Shown in pieces: positions 8,264 to 16,602 of a stretch of 24,431 nucleotides of DNA (the first letter of the stretch is position 1; each line of letters opens with the position of its first letter). This stretch comes from CBDUQI01 sp965369325 (GTDB lineage Bacteria > Pseudomonadota > Gammaproteobacteria > Steroidobacterales > JBCBZW01). The notes beneath the pieces are model-generated. The model had not been told where the DNA came from. It saw only the letters and a list, made by a program, of their open reading frames with translations, and did no database searches. The stretch lies in NCBI GenBank assembly GCA_965369325.1, contig CBDUQI010000073.1, positions 1-24,431 on the forward strand. Reading direction: 5' to 3'. The translations under genes were made by a program, and so were the position numbers.

Positions 8264-9850
8264 ATGTACGAGATCTGGACGCAAGTTCTCGAGCAGCTTC
8301 ACGGTATATGGCGTTTCCGATGGCGGGCGCTGTTGGTCGCGTGGCTGGTCGCTGTCCCAGGCTGGATTTGGGTGTATACCCTGCCCAACATCTACAGCGC
8401 CAGTGCGCGGGTGTATGTGGACACGGACTCCGCGTTGAGACCGTTGCTTAAAGGCCTGGCGGTTGAGTCCAACGTACTCAGCCAAGTGCAGATGATGACG
8501 CGCGCATTGCTTAGTCGTCCGCATCTGGAAAAAGTAGCTCGCGAGACCGACCTGGACTTGCGCGCGACCAATCCCACGGAAATGGAATCGGTGCTGGATC
8601 GCCTGCGGCGGAAAATTCAGATCACCTCGGATCGCAGTCAGATTTACACCATCGACTACGAAGATCCCGATCGGGAGGTTGCTTTCGCCGTGGTGCAGAC
8701 CCTGTTGAGCTCGTTCGTTGAGGATTCACTGGGGGCGAACCGGGTAGATTCCAGCAATGCGCAGCGATTTTTGGAAGAGCAGATTCGCGAGTATGAAGAG
8801 CGGCTGGACTTGGCCGAGGCGCGTTTGGCCAAATTCAAACAGGATAACGTCGGACGCATGCCGGGCGCTGAGGGCGGTTACTACGAGCGGCTGCAGGCCG
8901 CTCTGCAGGAGCTTGAGACGTACAACTCCGAGTTAGGTTTTGCCCGCAATCGGGTGGACATGCTCAACCGGCAGATCGCTGGCGAGGAGGCCGTCTTTGG
9001 TTTCGTCCAAAGTCCTGCCTCCCCCGGGGGAGTCGCTACCTCGGTCGACCTGCAGATCAACAACTACGAAGAGCAGTTGCGCGAGTTGCAATTGCGCTTT
9101 ACCGACAAGCACCCTGATGTGATCGCGATCAAAGAAACTCTGGAAGTACTGTACTCCCAGCAAAGTAATGAGCGCGATGCGATGGGCGCGATTACCGAAG
9201 GGCTACCCAACCCGTCCGATGAGCTGGCGATGAATCCGGTTTATCAGGAGATGCGTATTGCCCTCACCCAGTCGGAACTGGACGTCACCACGTTGGGGGC
9301 CAAGGTGATCGATCAGCGAGGTCGTGTTGCCCGCTTGCGCAACGAGGTGGATACCATTCCGGAGATCGAGGCGGAGTACAAGCGGCTCACCCGCGATTAC
9401 AACGTCACCCGGGAGCAGTACGAGAAACTCTCGCAGCGTCTTGAGCTGGCGCGTGTTTCCGAGGAGGCCGAGCAGCGCAGCGACGATGTGAAGTTCCGCA
9501 TTATCGACCCACCGCTGGCCTCGGTGAATCCGGTAGCGCCTAACCGGCAGCTGTTCCTGACCGCCGTGTTGCTGGCGGGCCTGGGTGCAGGTGGTGCGCT
9601 GGCATTTTTGAACCATCAGTTGACGCCAGTTTTCAGTAACCGACGATCGCTGGCCGAGGTGACCGGCTTGCCGGTGCTGGGCACAATCAGCCTGTTGCAG
9701 ACGCCGGAGGAGAAAAGTCGGGTACGAACGCAAACCACGGCCTTTGCGGTGATGCTGCTCATGCTGGTATGCGTGTGGGTGTTAAGTGTGTTGTTCCATG
9801 AGCGCGGCGTTCAAGCTGCGCAAACGCTGTTGGCAGGAGGCCCGCTGTGA
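8264..9850 (+). CDS. Wzz-like EPS chain-length determinant, XrtA type
   Basis: Inner-membrane polysaccharide co-polymerase of 528 aa. It has an N-terminal cytoplasmic segment and TM helix (~22-40, WRALLVAWLVAVPGWIWVY), a Wzz-type periplasmic start (IYSASARVYVDTDSALRPLL), then a long coiled-coil region (~165-300 and ~385-405). A GNVR-like segment ends in DPPLASVNPVAPNR before a second TM helix (~455-472), with a final TM near 505-520. The cytoplasmic ATPase is a separate protein encoded next; the two overlap by GTGA at 9847-9850, so this is the split co-polymerase/kinase arrangement. The length fits TIGR03007 proteins. It probably sets EPS length together with the kinase and a polymerase not seen in this window. 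Confidence 0.94.
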   Translation: MYEIWTQVLEQLHGIWRFRWRALLVAWLVAVPGWIWVYTLPNIYSASARVYVDTDSALRPLLKGLAVESNVLSQVQMMTRALLSRPHLEKVARETDLDLRATNPTEMESVLDRLRRKIQITSDRSQIYTIDYEDPDREVAFAVVQTLLSSFVEDSLGANRVDSSNAQRFLEEQIREYEERLDLAEARLAKFKQDNVGRMPGAEGGYYERLQAALQELETYNSELGFARNRVDMLNRQIAGEEAVFGFVQSPASPGGVATSVDLQINNYEEQLRELQLRFTDKHPDVIAIKETLEVLYSQQSNERDAMGAITEGLPNPSDELAMNPVYQEMRIALTQSELDVTTLGAKVIDQRGRVARLRNEVDTIPEIEAEYKRLTRDYNVTREQYEKLSQRLELARVSEEAEQRSDDVKFRIIDPPLASVNPVAPNRQLFLTAVLLAGLGAGGALAFLNHQLTPVFSNRRSLAEVTGLPVLGTISLLQTPEEKSRVRTQTTAFAVMLLMLVCVWVLSVLFHERGVQAAQTLLAGGPL

Positions 9851-10773
9851 GCATCGTCGAAAAAGCGATGGAGAAAAAGCTGGACGGCCACGGCGATACG
9901 CCAGGCGTGCACTCCACCAAGCATGCTTTGCCAACGCCGTTGCCCGGTGGTATCCAATCCCGGGTGGACGAAGAGCACGTGGCGCAGCGAAGTGACGACT
10001 ACCAGATTACGGTGCGACCCGAGCATGCGCTGAGCGATGCCAAGGTCCGTATCGATATCGACTTTGAGCGCCTGCGGGCCGAGGGGCTGTGGCCGCCGGA
10101 AGAGTCGCTGAAACAAAATGCTGATCAGTACCGACGGATTAAGCGCCCGCTGCTGAAGGGGGCGTTCGGTCGCGCGCCGGTACGCGTGGAAGATGGCAAC
10201 GTCATCATGGTAGGCAGCTCGCTGCCCGGTGAAGGCAAGAGCTTTACCACCTTTAATCTGGCGACCAGTATCGCGCAGGAAGTCGACCATACGGTGCTGC
10301 TGGTGGATGCTGATGTAGCCAAGCCGCATATTACGCGCGCATTGAACCTGACGGACCGCCCAGGACTGATCGATGCGCTGTTGGATGATCAACTGGACCT
10401 GCAGGATCTTATCGTGGCCACCGACCTGCCGCGCCTGCGGGTAATTCCGGCGGGCCCCGTGCATCGCCAGGCGACCGAGCTGCTGGCTAGCGATCGCATG
10501 GCTAAGCTGGTGCACGAGATGTCCACGCGCTACCCGGACCGTTTAATTATTTTTGATACACCGCCGTTGATTGCGACGACAGAAGCGCAGGTGATGGCAG
10601 CGTTGATGGGGCAGATACTCATGGTCATCAATGCGGGTAAAACACCGCAGCAGGCCGTGGTACAGGCGTTGGAAACCTTGGATCACAATCGTCCCATTAA
10701 TCTCATTCTGAACAAAGTGCGCCAGGGCTGGGGAGGGGACTACGGATCCTATGGGTACTATGGATATTCATGA
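9847..10773 (+). CDS. Tyrosine autokinase (CpsD/CapB type), XrtA type
   Basis: Cytoplasmic BY-kinase of 308 aa, partner of the upstream chain-length protein. It shows the QYRRIKRPLL motif (~94-103), Walker A SSLPGEGKS (124-132), Walker A' LLVDADVAKP (151-160) and Walker B LIIFDTPPLI. The C-terminus after ~293 is a Gly/Tyr cluster (DYGSYGYYGYS) with five Tyr, the usual autophosphorylation tail. The first ~90 residues are a low-complexity polar linker typical of TIGR03018 proteins. GTG 9847 has an excellent ribosome site (AGGAGG, 9835-9840) six bases upstream. The DNA encoding the Tyr tail overlaps the start of the next gene. Phosphorylation cycling probably regulates polymerisation; that is family knowledge. 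Confidence 0.94.
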   Translation: MSIVEKAMEKKLDGHGDTPGVHSTKHALPTPLPGGIQSRVDEEHVAQRSDDYQITVRPEHALSDAKVRIDIDFERLRAEGLWPPEESLKQNADQYRRIKRPLLKGAFGRAPVRVEDGNVIMVGSSLPGEGKSFTTFNLATSIAQEVDHTVLLVDADVAKPHITRALNLTDRPGLIDALLDDQLDLQDLIVATDLPRLRVIPAGPVHRQATELLASDRMAKLVHEMSTRYPDRLIIFDTPPLIATTEAQVMAALMGQILMVINAGKTPQQAVVQALETLDHNRPINLILNKVRQGWGGDYGSYGYYGYS

Positions 10774-12190
10774 GCCACGCAACCATAAGTTGCGCGGGGC
10801 AGCGGTATTTTCTTCAACGGCACTGCTGGTGCCGTTATGCGCGTGGTCAGCTGACTGGGATTTCCGCCCGACCCTGAATGCCGGCGCCATCTACACTGAT
10901 AACGTCCGCTTGACGGACGATTCGCAGGCCGACAGTGCCTTTGTCCTGCAGTTGGCGCCAGGGTTTTCCTTGGAGCGCGATGACGAAGATCTGAACGTTG
11001 GCGTTAACTACACGTTGCAGGGGTTGCTCTACTCAGGCACCGATGATGATAGCACTGAGGTGTTCCATTCATTGGATGCGCAGGTGTCCAGCAAGCTGAT
11101 TACCGATGCGATTCGCATCGATGCCAGCGGCGGCATTTTCCAACAAGTGGTGGACCCGACGGTCTCCTTCTCCAATAACAACCTACAGTTAACCGACAAC
11201 CGTACCGATGGCACTGACATTAACGTCGCCCCAAGCTTCCGACAGAACCTGGGCGACTTCGCCCGTGTGTTGATGCGCTACGACTACGGCCAGCTGAACT
11301 ACGACGACGCACGTCTGTTGGACGCGACGCGCCAACAGTTCCTGTTTCGCGTGGGCAATACCGAGACCGCTGACGTTGGTCTTACCTGGTCGCTCGATTA
11401 CCGCTTCGATCGCCAGGAATTCGATCTTTCGCCTGAGGCGGAGTTTGCCAGCGCTAATCTTGAACTGGGTATGTGGTTTACCAATAACTGGCGCGTGTTT
11501 GGTGTAATCGGTCAGGAAAGTAACTTTGAGCAGCATCGCACCCGTGCGGAGTTGGACGAAGATACCTGGAGCGCAGGGTTGAATTGGCGGGTCGGCAACC
11601 GTGATGACCTTCAGGTGTCGTTTGGCGAGCGCGTGTTCGGATCAACCTTTAATTTTCGTTGGCTACATCAGTTTGAGCCCTTCAGCCTGTCACTTAATTA
11701 CCTCGAGACGCCTACCACCAACGCGGCCGCCCGCTTCAACCGGCGCACCAGTGTGGTGGATATTGGTGAGATTGGCCTGGACGACGGCAACAACACCGAT
11801 GTGTTTTTGCAGGAGCGGCTGACCGCAGAGGTGCAGTACACAGGCAACCGCAGCACCGCGACGCTGGCGTTTACCCAAGAAAATCGCAGTGAGCGCGTGG
11901 TGGATGACGGTGTGGTCAGCGATCAGGATGAGGATACCTTGGGTGTGCGCGCCAGCCTCAACTGGCAAGCGGGCGCGAAAACTAACTTTGGTGCTGCCCT
12001 CGCGTGGGAGAACAGCGAGTTCCGCAGTGGCGCTGACTCCGATCTGGTGGAAGTGCAAGTGGATGCCGGTTATGCGCTGGGCTCGCGTACCGATCTGCGT
12101 CTTGAGCTTAACCACTTGCGTCGTGACGCCGACGCTCGGGATGAGCTGACCGAAAATCGTGTCGGCCTGTACTTAGACAGGGACTTTTAG
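10751..12190 (+). CDS. Outer-membrane beta-barrel protein, XrtA/PEP-CTERM-system associated
   Basis: Predicted outer-membrane protein of 479 aa, resembling TIGR03016 family members. The signal peptide (HKLRGAAVFSSTALLVPLCAWSA) suggests cleavage near residue 34. The mature protein has alternating-residue beta-strands (DVGLTWSLDYRFDRQEF, WSAGLNWRVGNRDDLQVSFG, TDLRLELNHLRRDADA) and ends in Phe (GLYLDRDF), the usual C-terminal barrel assembly signal. It may be the outer-membrane conduit for EPS, complementing the short export lipoprotein; this is inference. Start choice is open: ATG 10751 overlaps the kinase gene by 23 bases and ATG 10760 by 14; neither has a strong ribosome site, so coupling to the kinase is likely. 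It was named from fold signals and context rather than from a catalytic motif. Confidence 0.88.
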   Translation: MGTMDIHEPRNHKLRGAAVFSSTALLVPLCAWSADWDFRPTLNAGAIYTDNVRLTDDSQADSAFVLQLAPGFSLERDDEDLNVGVNYTLQGLLYSGTDDDSTEVFHSLDAQVSSKLITDAIRIDASGGIFQQVVDPTVSFSNNNLQLTDNRTDGTDINVAPSFRQNLGDFARVLMRYDYGQLNYDDARLLDATRQQFLFRVGNTETADVGLTWSLDYRFDRQEFDLSPEAEFASANLELGMWFTNNWRVFGVIGQESNFEQHRTRAELDEDTWSAGLNWRVGNRDDLQVSFGERVFGSTFNFRWLHQFEPFSLSLNYLETPTTNAAARFNRRTSVVDIGEIGLDDGNNTDVFLQERLTAEVQYTGNRSTATLAFTQENRSERVVDDGVVSDQDEDTLGVRASLNWQAGAKTNFGAALAWENSEFRSGADSDLVEVQVDAGYALGSRTDLRLELNHLRRDADARDELTENRVGLYLDRDF

Positions 12191-12213
12191 AACATGCACG
12201 CCAGTCGATGTTC
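12190..12213 (+). repeat. Short inverted repeat after the beta-barrel gene
   Basis: GAACAT (12190-12195) pairs with ATGTTC (12208-12213) across 12 bases, beginning at the last base of the stop codon. It lies in a 129-base gap (12191-12319) that otherwise holds no recognised gene or promoter. It is too weak and lacks a T-tract for a terminator; it could be a dyad operator or chance. Confidence 0.25.
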
Positions 12214-12319
12214 CATCGCGGCCGTAACTGTCATCATCTGCACCCACGTGAAGTGGTGCGAGTTCTTGATGACGCGGTCCGGGCTATCCCCGGCACACTT
12301 CGCCTGAGCAGGGCTACCT

Positions 12320-13303
12320 ATGTATACAGAATTTTATGGCTTGACCAACAAGCCGTTTCAGTTAACCCCGGATCTGCGGTATTTGTACCCGAGCGCAGGC
12401 CACAAGCGGGCGATGGCTTACCTGCGATACGGTCTGGAGCAGGGCGAGGGTTTTGTGGTGATCACCGGGCACATAGGCACCGGCAAAACGCTGCTGATCC
12501 AGCATCTGCTAAGTGAGGTGGCTGATCGCAACATGGCGACGGCGCGGATTGCGACGGCCAATCTGGAGGCCAATCGCGTGCCGGCTGTAGTGGCCTCCGC
12601 GCTGGGCCAGCCATTTGAGGGCAAGAGCAAAGAGGCGGTGTTGGCGAACCTGGAGCGCGCTTTGAAACGCGCGCGGCAAAACGTCAACGGCGTGTTACTC
12701 ATCGTCGATGAGGCGCAGACCCTGTCGCCCAATGTGCTGGAGGAGTTGCGTATCCTCTCGAATCTAGAAACCGATGGACAAGCGCTGGTACAGATCTTTC
12801 TGGTCGGGCAGACCGAGTTGCGTAAAAACTTGCGGGGCCGACCGATGGAGCAGTTCCGCCAACGTGTGGTGGCCTCGTTCCATCTTGAGCCGTTGAACGC
12901 GGAGGAGTGCAAGCGTTATATCGGTTTCCGTCTGCTGGCGGCCGGATGGACGGGCAATCCATCGTTCAGCAATGAAGTGTACGATCACGTCTATGCGAAC
13001 TCCGGCGGCATTCCGCGCAAGATCAACATCCTGATGGATCGCATCCTGGTATTCGGCTTTCTTGAGGAGATTCAGGATTTCACGGAAGATCACGTAACCG
13101 ATGTGATGGAGGAGATGAAGCTGGAGCTGGCGGGCGATCTGGCCAATGATCCGGACGGCGAGCCGGAACCGGCCTATGAGCCGCCAGGGGTTACCAATGC
13201 CCGCGGCAGCGGTCCGGAGCTTGAATCGCGGCTACGCGCACTTGAGAGCAAACTGGAAAAACTAAGCACCCATCCCGCGGGTTCTCGAGGGCCGACGGGC
13301 TGA
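12320..13303 (+). CDS. XrtA-associated AAA+ ATPase (ExeA/GspA-like)
   Basis: ATPase of 327 aa beginning MYTEFYGLTNKPFQLTPDLR, the hallmark N-terminus of the XrtA-linked TIGR03015 family within the ExeA-like group. Walker A is GHIGTGKT (50-57) and Walker B is VLLIVDEAQTL (125-134, D130/E131), followed by typical AAA_22-like segments such as ILSNLETDGQALVQIFLVGQ and FRQRVVASFHLEPL. After ~275 the tail is Pro/Glu-rich, then a short coiled coil (ELESRLRALESKLEKL). No transmembrane helix is evident, so it is probably cytoplasmic. The precise role is unknown; ExeA proteins help assemble envelope secretion structures, so a role in EPS or protein export is plausible. Its stop overlaps the next start (TGATG). 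ATG 12320 gives the family N-terminus. Confidence 0.93.
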   Translation: MYTEFYGLTNKPFQLTPDLRYLYPSAGHKRAMAYLRYGLEQGEGFVVITGHIGTGKTLLIQHLLSEVADRNMATARIATANLEANRVPAVVASALGQPFEGKSKEAVLANLERALKRARQNVNGVLLIVDEAQTLSPNVLEELRILSNLETDGQALVQIFLVGQTELRKNLRGRPMEQFRQRVVASFHLEPLNAEECKRYIGFRLLAAGWTGNPSFSNEVYDHVYANSGGIPRKINILMDRILVFGFLEEIQDFTEDHVTDVMEEMKLELAGDLANDPDGEPEPAYEPPGVTNARGSGPELESRLRALESKLEKLSTHPAGSRGPTG

Positions 13304-14244
13304 TGAGTGGTGAGCCGGCCCAGTTGCATCTTGACGATGAGACCGACCCACCGGGCTCGTTCGAAACGCGAACCGTCGCCTTGCAGGCGCAGTATGCCTC
13401 CGACGCGCCGGTTAATGCGATGTCGGTGGACGTGGAAGACTACTTTCAAGTTTCGGCTTTCGAGCAACAGGTTTCACGGGCGCAGTGGGAAGATCAAACG
13501 CTGCGGGTGGAGCGCAACACCGACCGCATTTTGCAAATGTTTGACGATGCCGGAGTGAAGTCCACCTTCTTTACCCTGGGCTGGGTGGCAGAGCGCTGCC
13601 CGCAACTGATTCAACGCATCGTCGCGCAGGGCCACGAGTTGGCAAGTCACGGCTACGATCACACCCGCGTGTATCATCAACGACCGGACGAGTTTCGCGC
13701 AGACATCGAGAAAACAAGAGCAATTTTGGAGGATACCGGTGGCGTTCAGATACTTGGCTATCGCGCTGCCAGTTACTCCATCGTAGAGCAAAATCTCTGG
13801 GCGCTAGACATACTGGCCGAAACTGGCCACCAGTACAGCTCCAGTATTTATCCAATCAGACATGATCTGTACGGCATCCCCTCGGCGCCGCGTTTCGCTT
13901 TCCGCTTATCCGATAGCGGCATCCGTGAGTTCCCCATTACCACCTTGGAATTCGCAGGCAAACGTTGGCCGTTTGGGGGTGGAGGCTTTTTTCGGCTGTT
14001 TCCATATGCACTGTCCCGCTTTGGCGTGGCCCGTGTGAATAACAAAGAGAAGCAGCCCGCAATATTTTATTTTCACCCATGGGAAATAGATCCGGACCAG
14101 CCGCGAATGCAGGGCATCAGCGCCAAAGCGCGGTTCCGCCACTACCTGAACCTGAATCGGACCGAGGCACGTTTGAGCCGGCTGCTGGCGGACTTCCGCT
14201 GGGCACCCATGGCAAAAGTGTTCGGGATCCAAGGCAAGGCGTGA
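13303..14244 (+). CDS. Polysaccharide deacetylase (NodB-type), XrtA type
   Basis: Predicted to remove N- or O-acetyl groups from the EPS or its precursor. The NodB motifs are present: motif 1 is SVDVEDYF (D43, D46), motif 2 is SHGYDH (H116, H120), motif 3 is GYRAASYS (R154), and the late His motif is FYFHPWEID. TFFTLGWVAERCPQLI and GHELASHGYDH are typical of TIGR03006. The 313-aa protein starts at ATG 13303 by TGATG overlap with the ATPase gene. That gives a ~36-residue polar, acidic extension before the usual family start; Met40 (ATG 13420, right before the SVDVEDYF motif) is an alternative but would leave a long uncoupled gap. No signal peptide is seen, so it may act in the cytoplasm on lipid-linked units. 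It overlaps the FemAB gene by GTGA. Confidence 0.94.
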   Translation: MSGEPAQLHLDDETDPPGSFETRTVALQAQYASDAPVNAMSVDVEDYFQVSAFEQQVSRAQWEDQTLRVERNTDRILQMFDDAGVKSTFFTLGWVAERCPQLIQRIVAQGHELASHGYDHTRVYHQRPDEFRADIEKTRAILEDTGGVQILGYRAASYSIVEQNLWALDILAETGHQYSSSIYPIRHDLYGIPSAPRFAFRLSDSGIREFPITTLEFAGKRWPFGGGGFFRLFPYALSRFGVARVNNKEKQPAIFYFHPWEIDPDQPRMQGISAKARFRHYLNLNRTEARLSRLLADFRWAPMAKVFGIQGKA

Positions 14245-15284
14245 GTACAACGCCGGTGATCCGGCAACTGCGCGATGCCGATGCCGAGCAAGCGCGGCGT
14301 TGGGATGAGTTTGTGCAGGGCGCCGAGGATGGCACCTTCTTCCATCTCAGTGGATGGATGCGAGTGCTCAAAGAGGCGTTCTCACACCCCACCCATTATC
14401 TGTACGCCGAGCGGGACGGGCAGATATGTGGTGTGTTGCCGCTTGCTCACGTCAAGAGCTTTCTATTCGGCAACTCGCTGATCTCCACGCCGTTCTGTGT
14501 GTATGGCGGCGTAGTGAGCACGGATGAGACGACGCGGGTGGCGTTGACTGAACATGCGTGCATGCTGGCGAAGCAGTTGCAGGTGGACTACTTGGAGTTG
14601 CGCAATCGCAGTGCGCAGAACCCCGGCTGGCCAACCAAAGACCTATACGTCACGTTCCGCAAGAACATCGCTGACAACGACGAAGATAATCTGAAGGCGA
14701 TTCCGCGCAAGCAGCGAGCGATGGTGCGCAAAGGCATCAAAGCCGGGCTGCAGTCCCATGCCTCGACAGACATCGAGCACTTGTACGAGTGTTACACCGA
14801 AAGTGTGCGCAACCTGGGTACTCCGGTGTTCTCACGCCGCTACCTTGAGGTGCTACTGGATGTGTTCGGCGCGCATACTGAAATTCTCAGTGTGACTCAC
14901 GAAGATAAACCGGTGGCGGCGGTGTTGTCGTTTTTCTTCCGAGACGAGGTGCTGCCGTATTACGGTGGCGGCAAGGCGAGTGCGCGGAATCTCAAGGGCA
15001 ACGATTTTATGTACTGGGCGGTGATGACCCGCGCGGTTGCGCAGGGCAAGGCGGTGTTCGACTACGGTCGCAGCAAGCTCGATACAGGCTCTTACCGGTT
15101 TAAGAAGCACTGGGGGTTTGAGCCGCAGACGATGGCCTATGAGTATTTTCTGGTCAACGCAGATGCAATGCCCAATCTCAGCCCGACCAACCCCAAGTAC
15201 CGGTTGTTTATTGGTTTGTGGCAGCGCATGCCAGTGGCACTGGCGAATCGCATAGGTCCCTGGGTAGCGCGCTACCTCGGATAG
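14241..15284 (+). CDS. FemAB-like / GNAT-fold protein, XrtA type
   Basis: A 347-aa protein of the FemAB-related, PEP-CTERM-linked family (TIGR03019). The frame is open from further upstream, but GTG 14241 is chosen: it overlaps the deacetylase stop (GTGA), AAGG at 14231-14234 is six bases away, and the upstream translation is a shadow of the deacetylase. Family-like segments include FFHLSGWMRVLKEAF, LPRKQRAMVRKGIKAGLQ-type basic helix (here IPRKQRAMVRKGIKAGL), YYGGGKASARNLKGNDFMYW and FDYGRSKLDTGSYRFKKHWG. FemAB proteins move aminoacyl groups to peptidoglycan and related BioF2-type folds are acyltransferases; transfer of an amino acid or acyl group onto the polysaccharide is plausible but unproven. 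No membrane segment is seen. The stop is followed by an 88-base gap. Confidence 0.9.
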   Translation: MSTTPVIRQLRDADAEQARRWDEFVQGAEDGTFFHLSGWMRVLKEAFSHPTHYLYAERDGQICGVLPLAHVKSFLFGNSLISTPFCVYGGVVSTDETTRVALTEHACMLAKQLQVDYLELRNRSAQNPGWPTKDLYVTFRKNIADNDEDNLKAIPRKQRAMVRKGIKAGLQSHASTDIEHLYECYTESVRNLGTPVFSRRYLEVLLDVFGAHTEILSVTHEDKPVAAVLSFFFRDEVLPYYGGGKASARNLKGNDFMYWAVMTRAVAQGKAVFDYGRSKLDTGSYRFKKHWGFEPQTMAYEYFLVNADAMPNLSPTNPKYRLFIGLWQRMPVALANRIGPWVARYLG

Positions 15285-15289
15285 GCGCA

Positions 15290-15301
15290 GCGATCGATCG
15301 C
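15290..15301 (+). repeat. 12-base perfect palindrome GCGATCGATCGC
   Basis: A perfect palindrome six bases past the FemAB stop. It contains GATC twice and CGATCG twice. It could be an operator or methylation target, but it may be chance; no protein is known for it from sequence alone. Confidence 0.4.
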
Positions 15302-15316
15302 CTACGGCTGCACACG

Positions 15317-15335
15317 GTGTGCCGGCTGGGCACAC
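15317..15335 (+). repeat. Hairpin in the gap before glycosyltransferase stp1
   Basis: GTGTGCC (15317-15323) pairs with GGCACAC (15329-15335) around a five-base loop. It is a perfect seven-pair stem without a following T-tract, so it is not a standard terminator. It lies in the 88-base gap with the 12-base palindrome. A role in mRNA processing or as an operator is inference. Confidence 0.4.
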
Positions 15336-15372
15336 GACAAAGCGGGCACGCAGCCCATACACAGAGGTTCTC

Positions 15373-16602
15373 TTGAAAGTCCTATACGTTTGCCATCGCT
15401 TTCCTTTTCCGCCCAAACGCGGCGGCAAGATACGCCCGTTTAACATGATCCGGCATCTGCATGATCAGGGCCATCAGATCACGGTGGCGTCGTTGGCACG
15501 TTCGCCTGAGGAGGCGGCCGAGGGTGAGGGGTTGCAGGCGCATTGTCATGAGTTTTTGATGGAGCGGGTAAGTGCACCGTGGCAAAACCTGCGTATGCTC
15601 ACCCGCTTGCCCAGCCTGGAACCGTCCAGCATGGGGTATTTCTACAGCCCGGCATTGGCGCGACGCATTCGCGAGGCGGTGGCGCGCGAGGCGTTTGATC
15701 TGATCTTTGTGCACTGCTCATCGGTGGCGCAGTATGTGGCTGAAATTCAGGGCATACCCAAAATCCTGGACTTTGGCGATATGGATTCGCAGAAGTGGCT
15801 GACCTACGCGCAAACCCGACGGTTTCCGTTGTCCAGCGGCTATTGGCTGGAGGGCACCAAGCTGGAGCGCGAAGAGAAACGCCTGGCCAGCAAGTTCGAT
15901 TTTTGCACCTGTACCACCCGGGCCGAGCTGGACAGTTTGCGTGAGTACAATACCGGTGTGCCCACTGACTGGTTCCCCAACGGAGTGGACGCGGAGTTCT
16001 TCTCGCCCGGGCATGCCCAGCACGATGAGAACACCGTTTGTTTTGTTGGACGGATGGATTACTACCCGAATCAGCAGGCGATGTTCGGTTTTTGCCGCGA
16101 CGTTTGGCCTATGCTGCGAGAGCGCAACCCGATCATCCAGTTGCTGATCGTGGGCGCCGATCCGTCGGTGGAGGTGAAGGCATTGGGGCGGCTTGAGGGC
16201 GTGACGGTTACCGGATCGGTGCCGGACGTACGCCCGTTCGTGCAGCAGGCGGCGTTAACGGTAGCGCCGCTGGCGATTGCCCGGGGAACGCAAAACAAGA
16301 TTCTTGAGTCCATGGCGATGGGTGTGCCGGTGGTGAGCAGCTCGCTCGCTGCCGGCGGCGTGGATGCCGTGGACGGTGAGCACATCCTCACGGCGGATAC
16401 GCCGGCGCAGTACTGCGAGGCGATCATGTCCATCCTCGAGAACCCGGCATTGCGTGCTCACCTGGCTAAGGCAGCGCGCGAGCGCATGCTGAGCAACCAC
16501 AGCTGGCCGAGCAGCATGAAACGCCTGGATGAGATCATCGCCCGCGCCTTGCAATTGCCAAAGCAGGGCAGCTCACCACCCAGTCTGGAGATGACCGGGT
16601 GA
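15373..16602 (+). CDS. Glycosyltransferase stp1, XrtA/EPS-system type (GT4-like)
   Basis: A 409-aa retaining-type glycosyltransferase resembling TIGR03087. TTG 15373 is chosen: AGAGG (15363-15367) lies five bases away and it gives the family start MKVLYVCHRFPFPPKRGGKI. A GTG 54 bases upstream in the same frame would add 18 residues that do not look like the family. The N-domain carries the GGKIRPFN acceptor-side glycine loop; KILDFGDMDSQKWL follows near the centre. The C-domain has FVGRMDYYPNQQAM and a donor-binding segment ARGTQNKILESMAMGVPVVSS with the E-x7-type acid region. The product is probably cytoplasmic or membrane-peripheral and extends the lipid-linked sugar. Donor and linkage are unknown. 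It overlaps the exosortase gene by GTGA. Confidence 0.92.
   Translation: MKVLYVCHRFPFPPKRGGKIRPFNMIRHLHDQGHQITVASLARSPEEAAEGEGLQAHCHEFLMERVSAPWQNLRMLTRLPSLEPSSMGYFYSPALARRIREAVAREAFDLIFVHCSSVAQYVAEIQGIPKILDFGDMDSQKWLTYAQTRRFPLSSGYWLEGTKLEREEKRLASKFDFCTCTTRAELDSLREYNTGVPTDWFPNGVDAEFFSPGHAQHDENTVCFVGRMDYYPNQQAMFGFCRDVWPMLRERNPIIQLLIVGADPSVEVKALGRLEGVTVTGSVPDVRPFVQQAALTVAPLAIARGTQNKILESMAMGVPVVSSSLAAGGVDAVDGEHILTADTPAQYCEAIMSILENPALRAHLAKAARERMLSNHSWPSSMKRLDEIIARALQLPKQGSSPPSLEMTG

Noticed and set aside
9811..10515. 234-residue minus-strand open frame
   Set aside because: Antisense to the tyrosine kinase gene; composition is typical of a GC-rich shadow frame.
12281..12294. GG-N10-GC match before the ATPase gene
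   Set aside because: Only the core dinucleotides match; the surrounding consensus is absent.
12208..12516. 102-residue plus-strand frame spanning the gap before the ATPase
   Set aside because: Most of it overlaps the ATPase in another frame and the gap part shows no coding pattern or ribosome site.
14079..14240. Upstream extension of the FemAB frame (54 residues)
   Set aside because: It is an out-of-frame shadow of the deacetylase; GTG 14241 has coupling and a ribosome site.
15327..15343. TGGGCAC...GC resembling a sigma-54 -24/-12 promoter before stp1
   Set aside because: The spacing between GG and GC is 11 bases rather than the strict 10, and the -12 side lacks TT.
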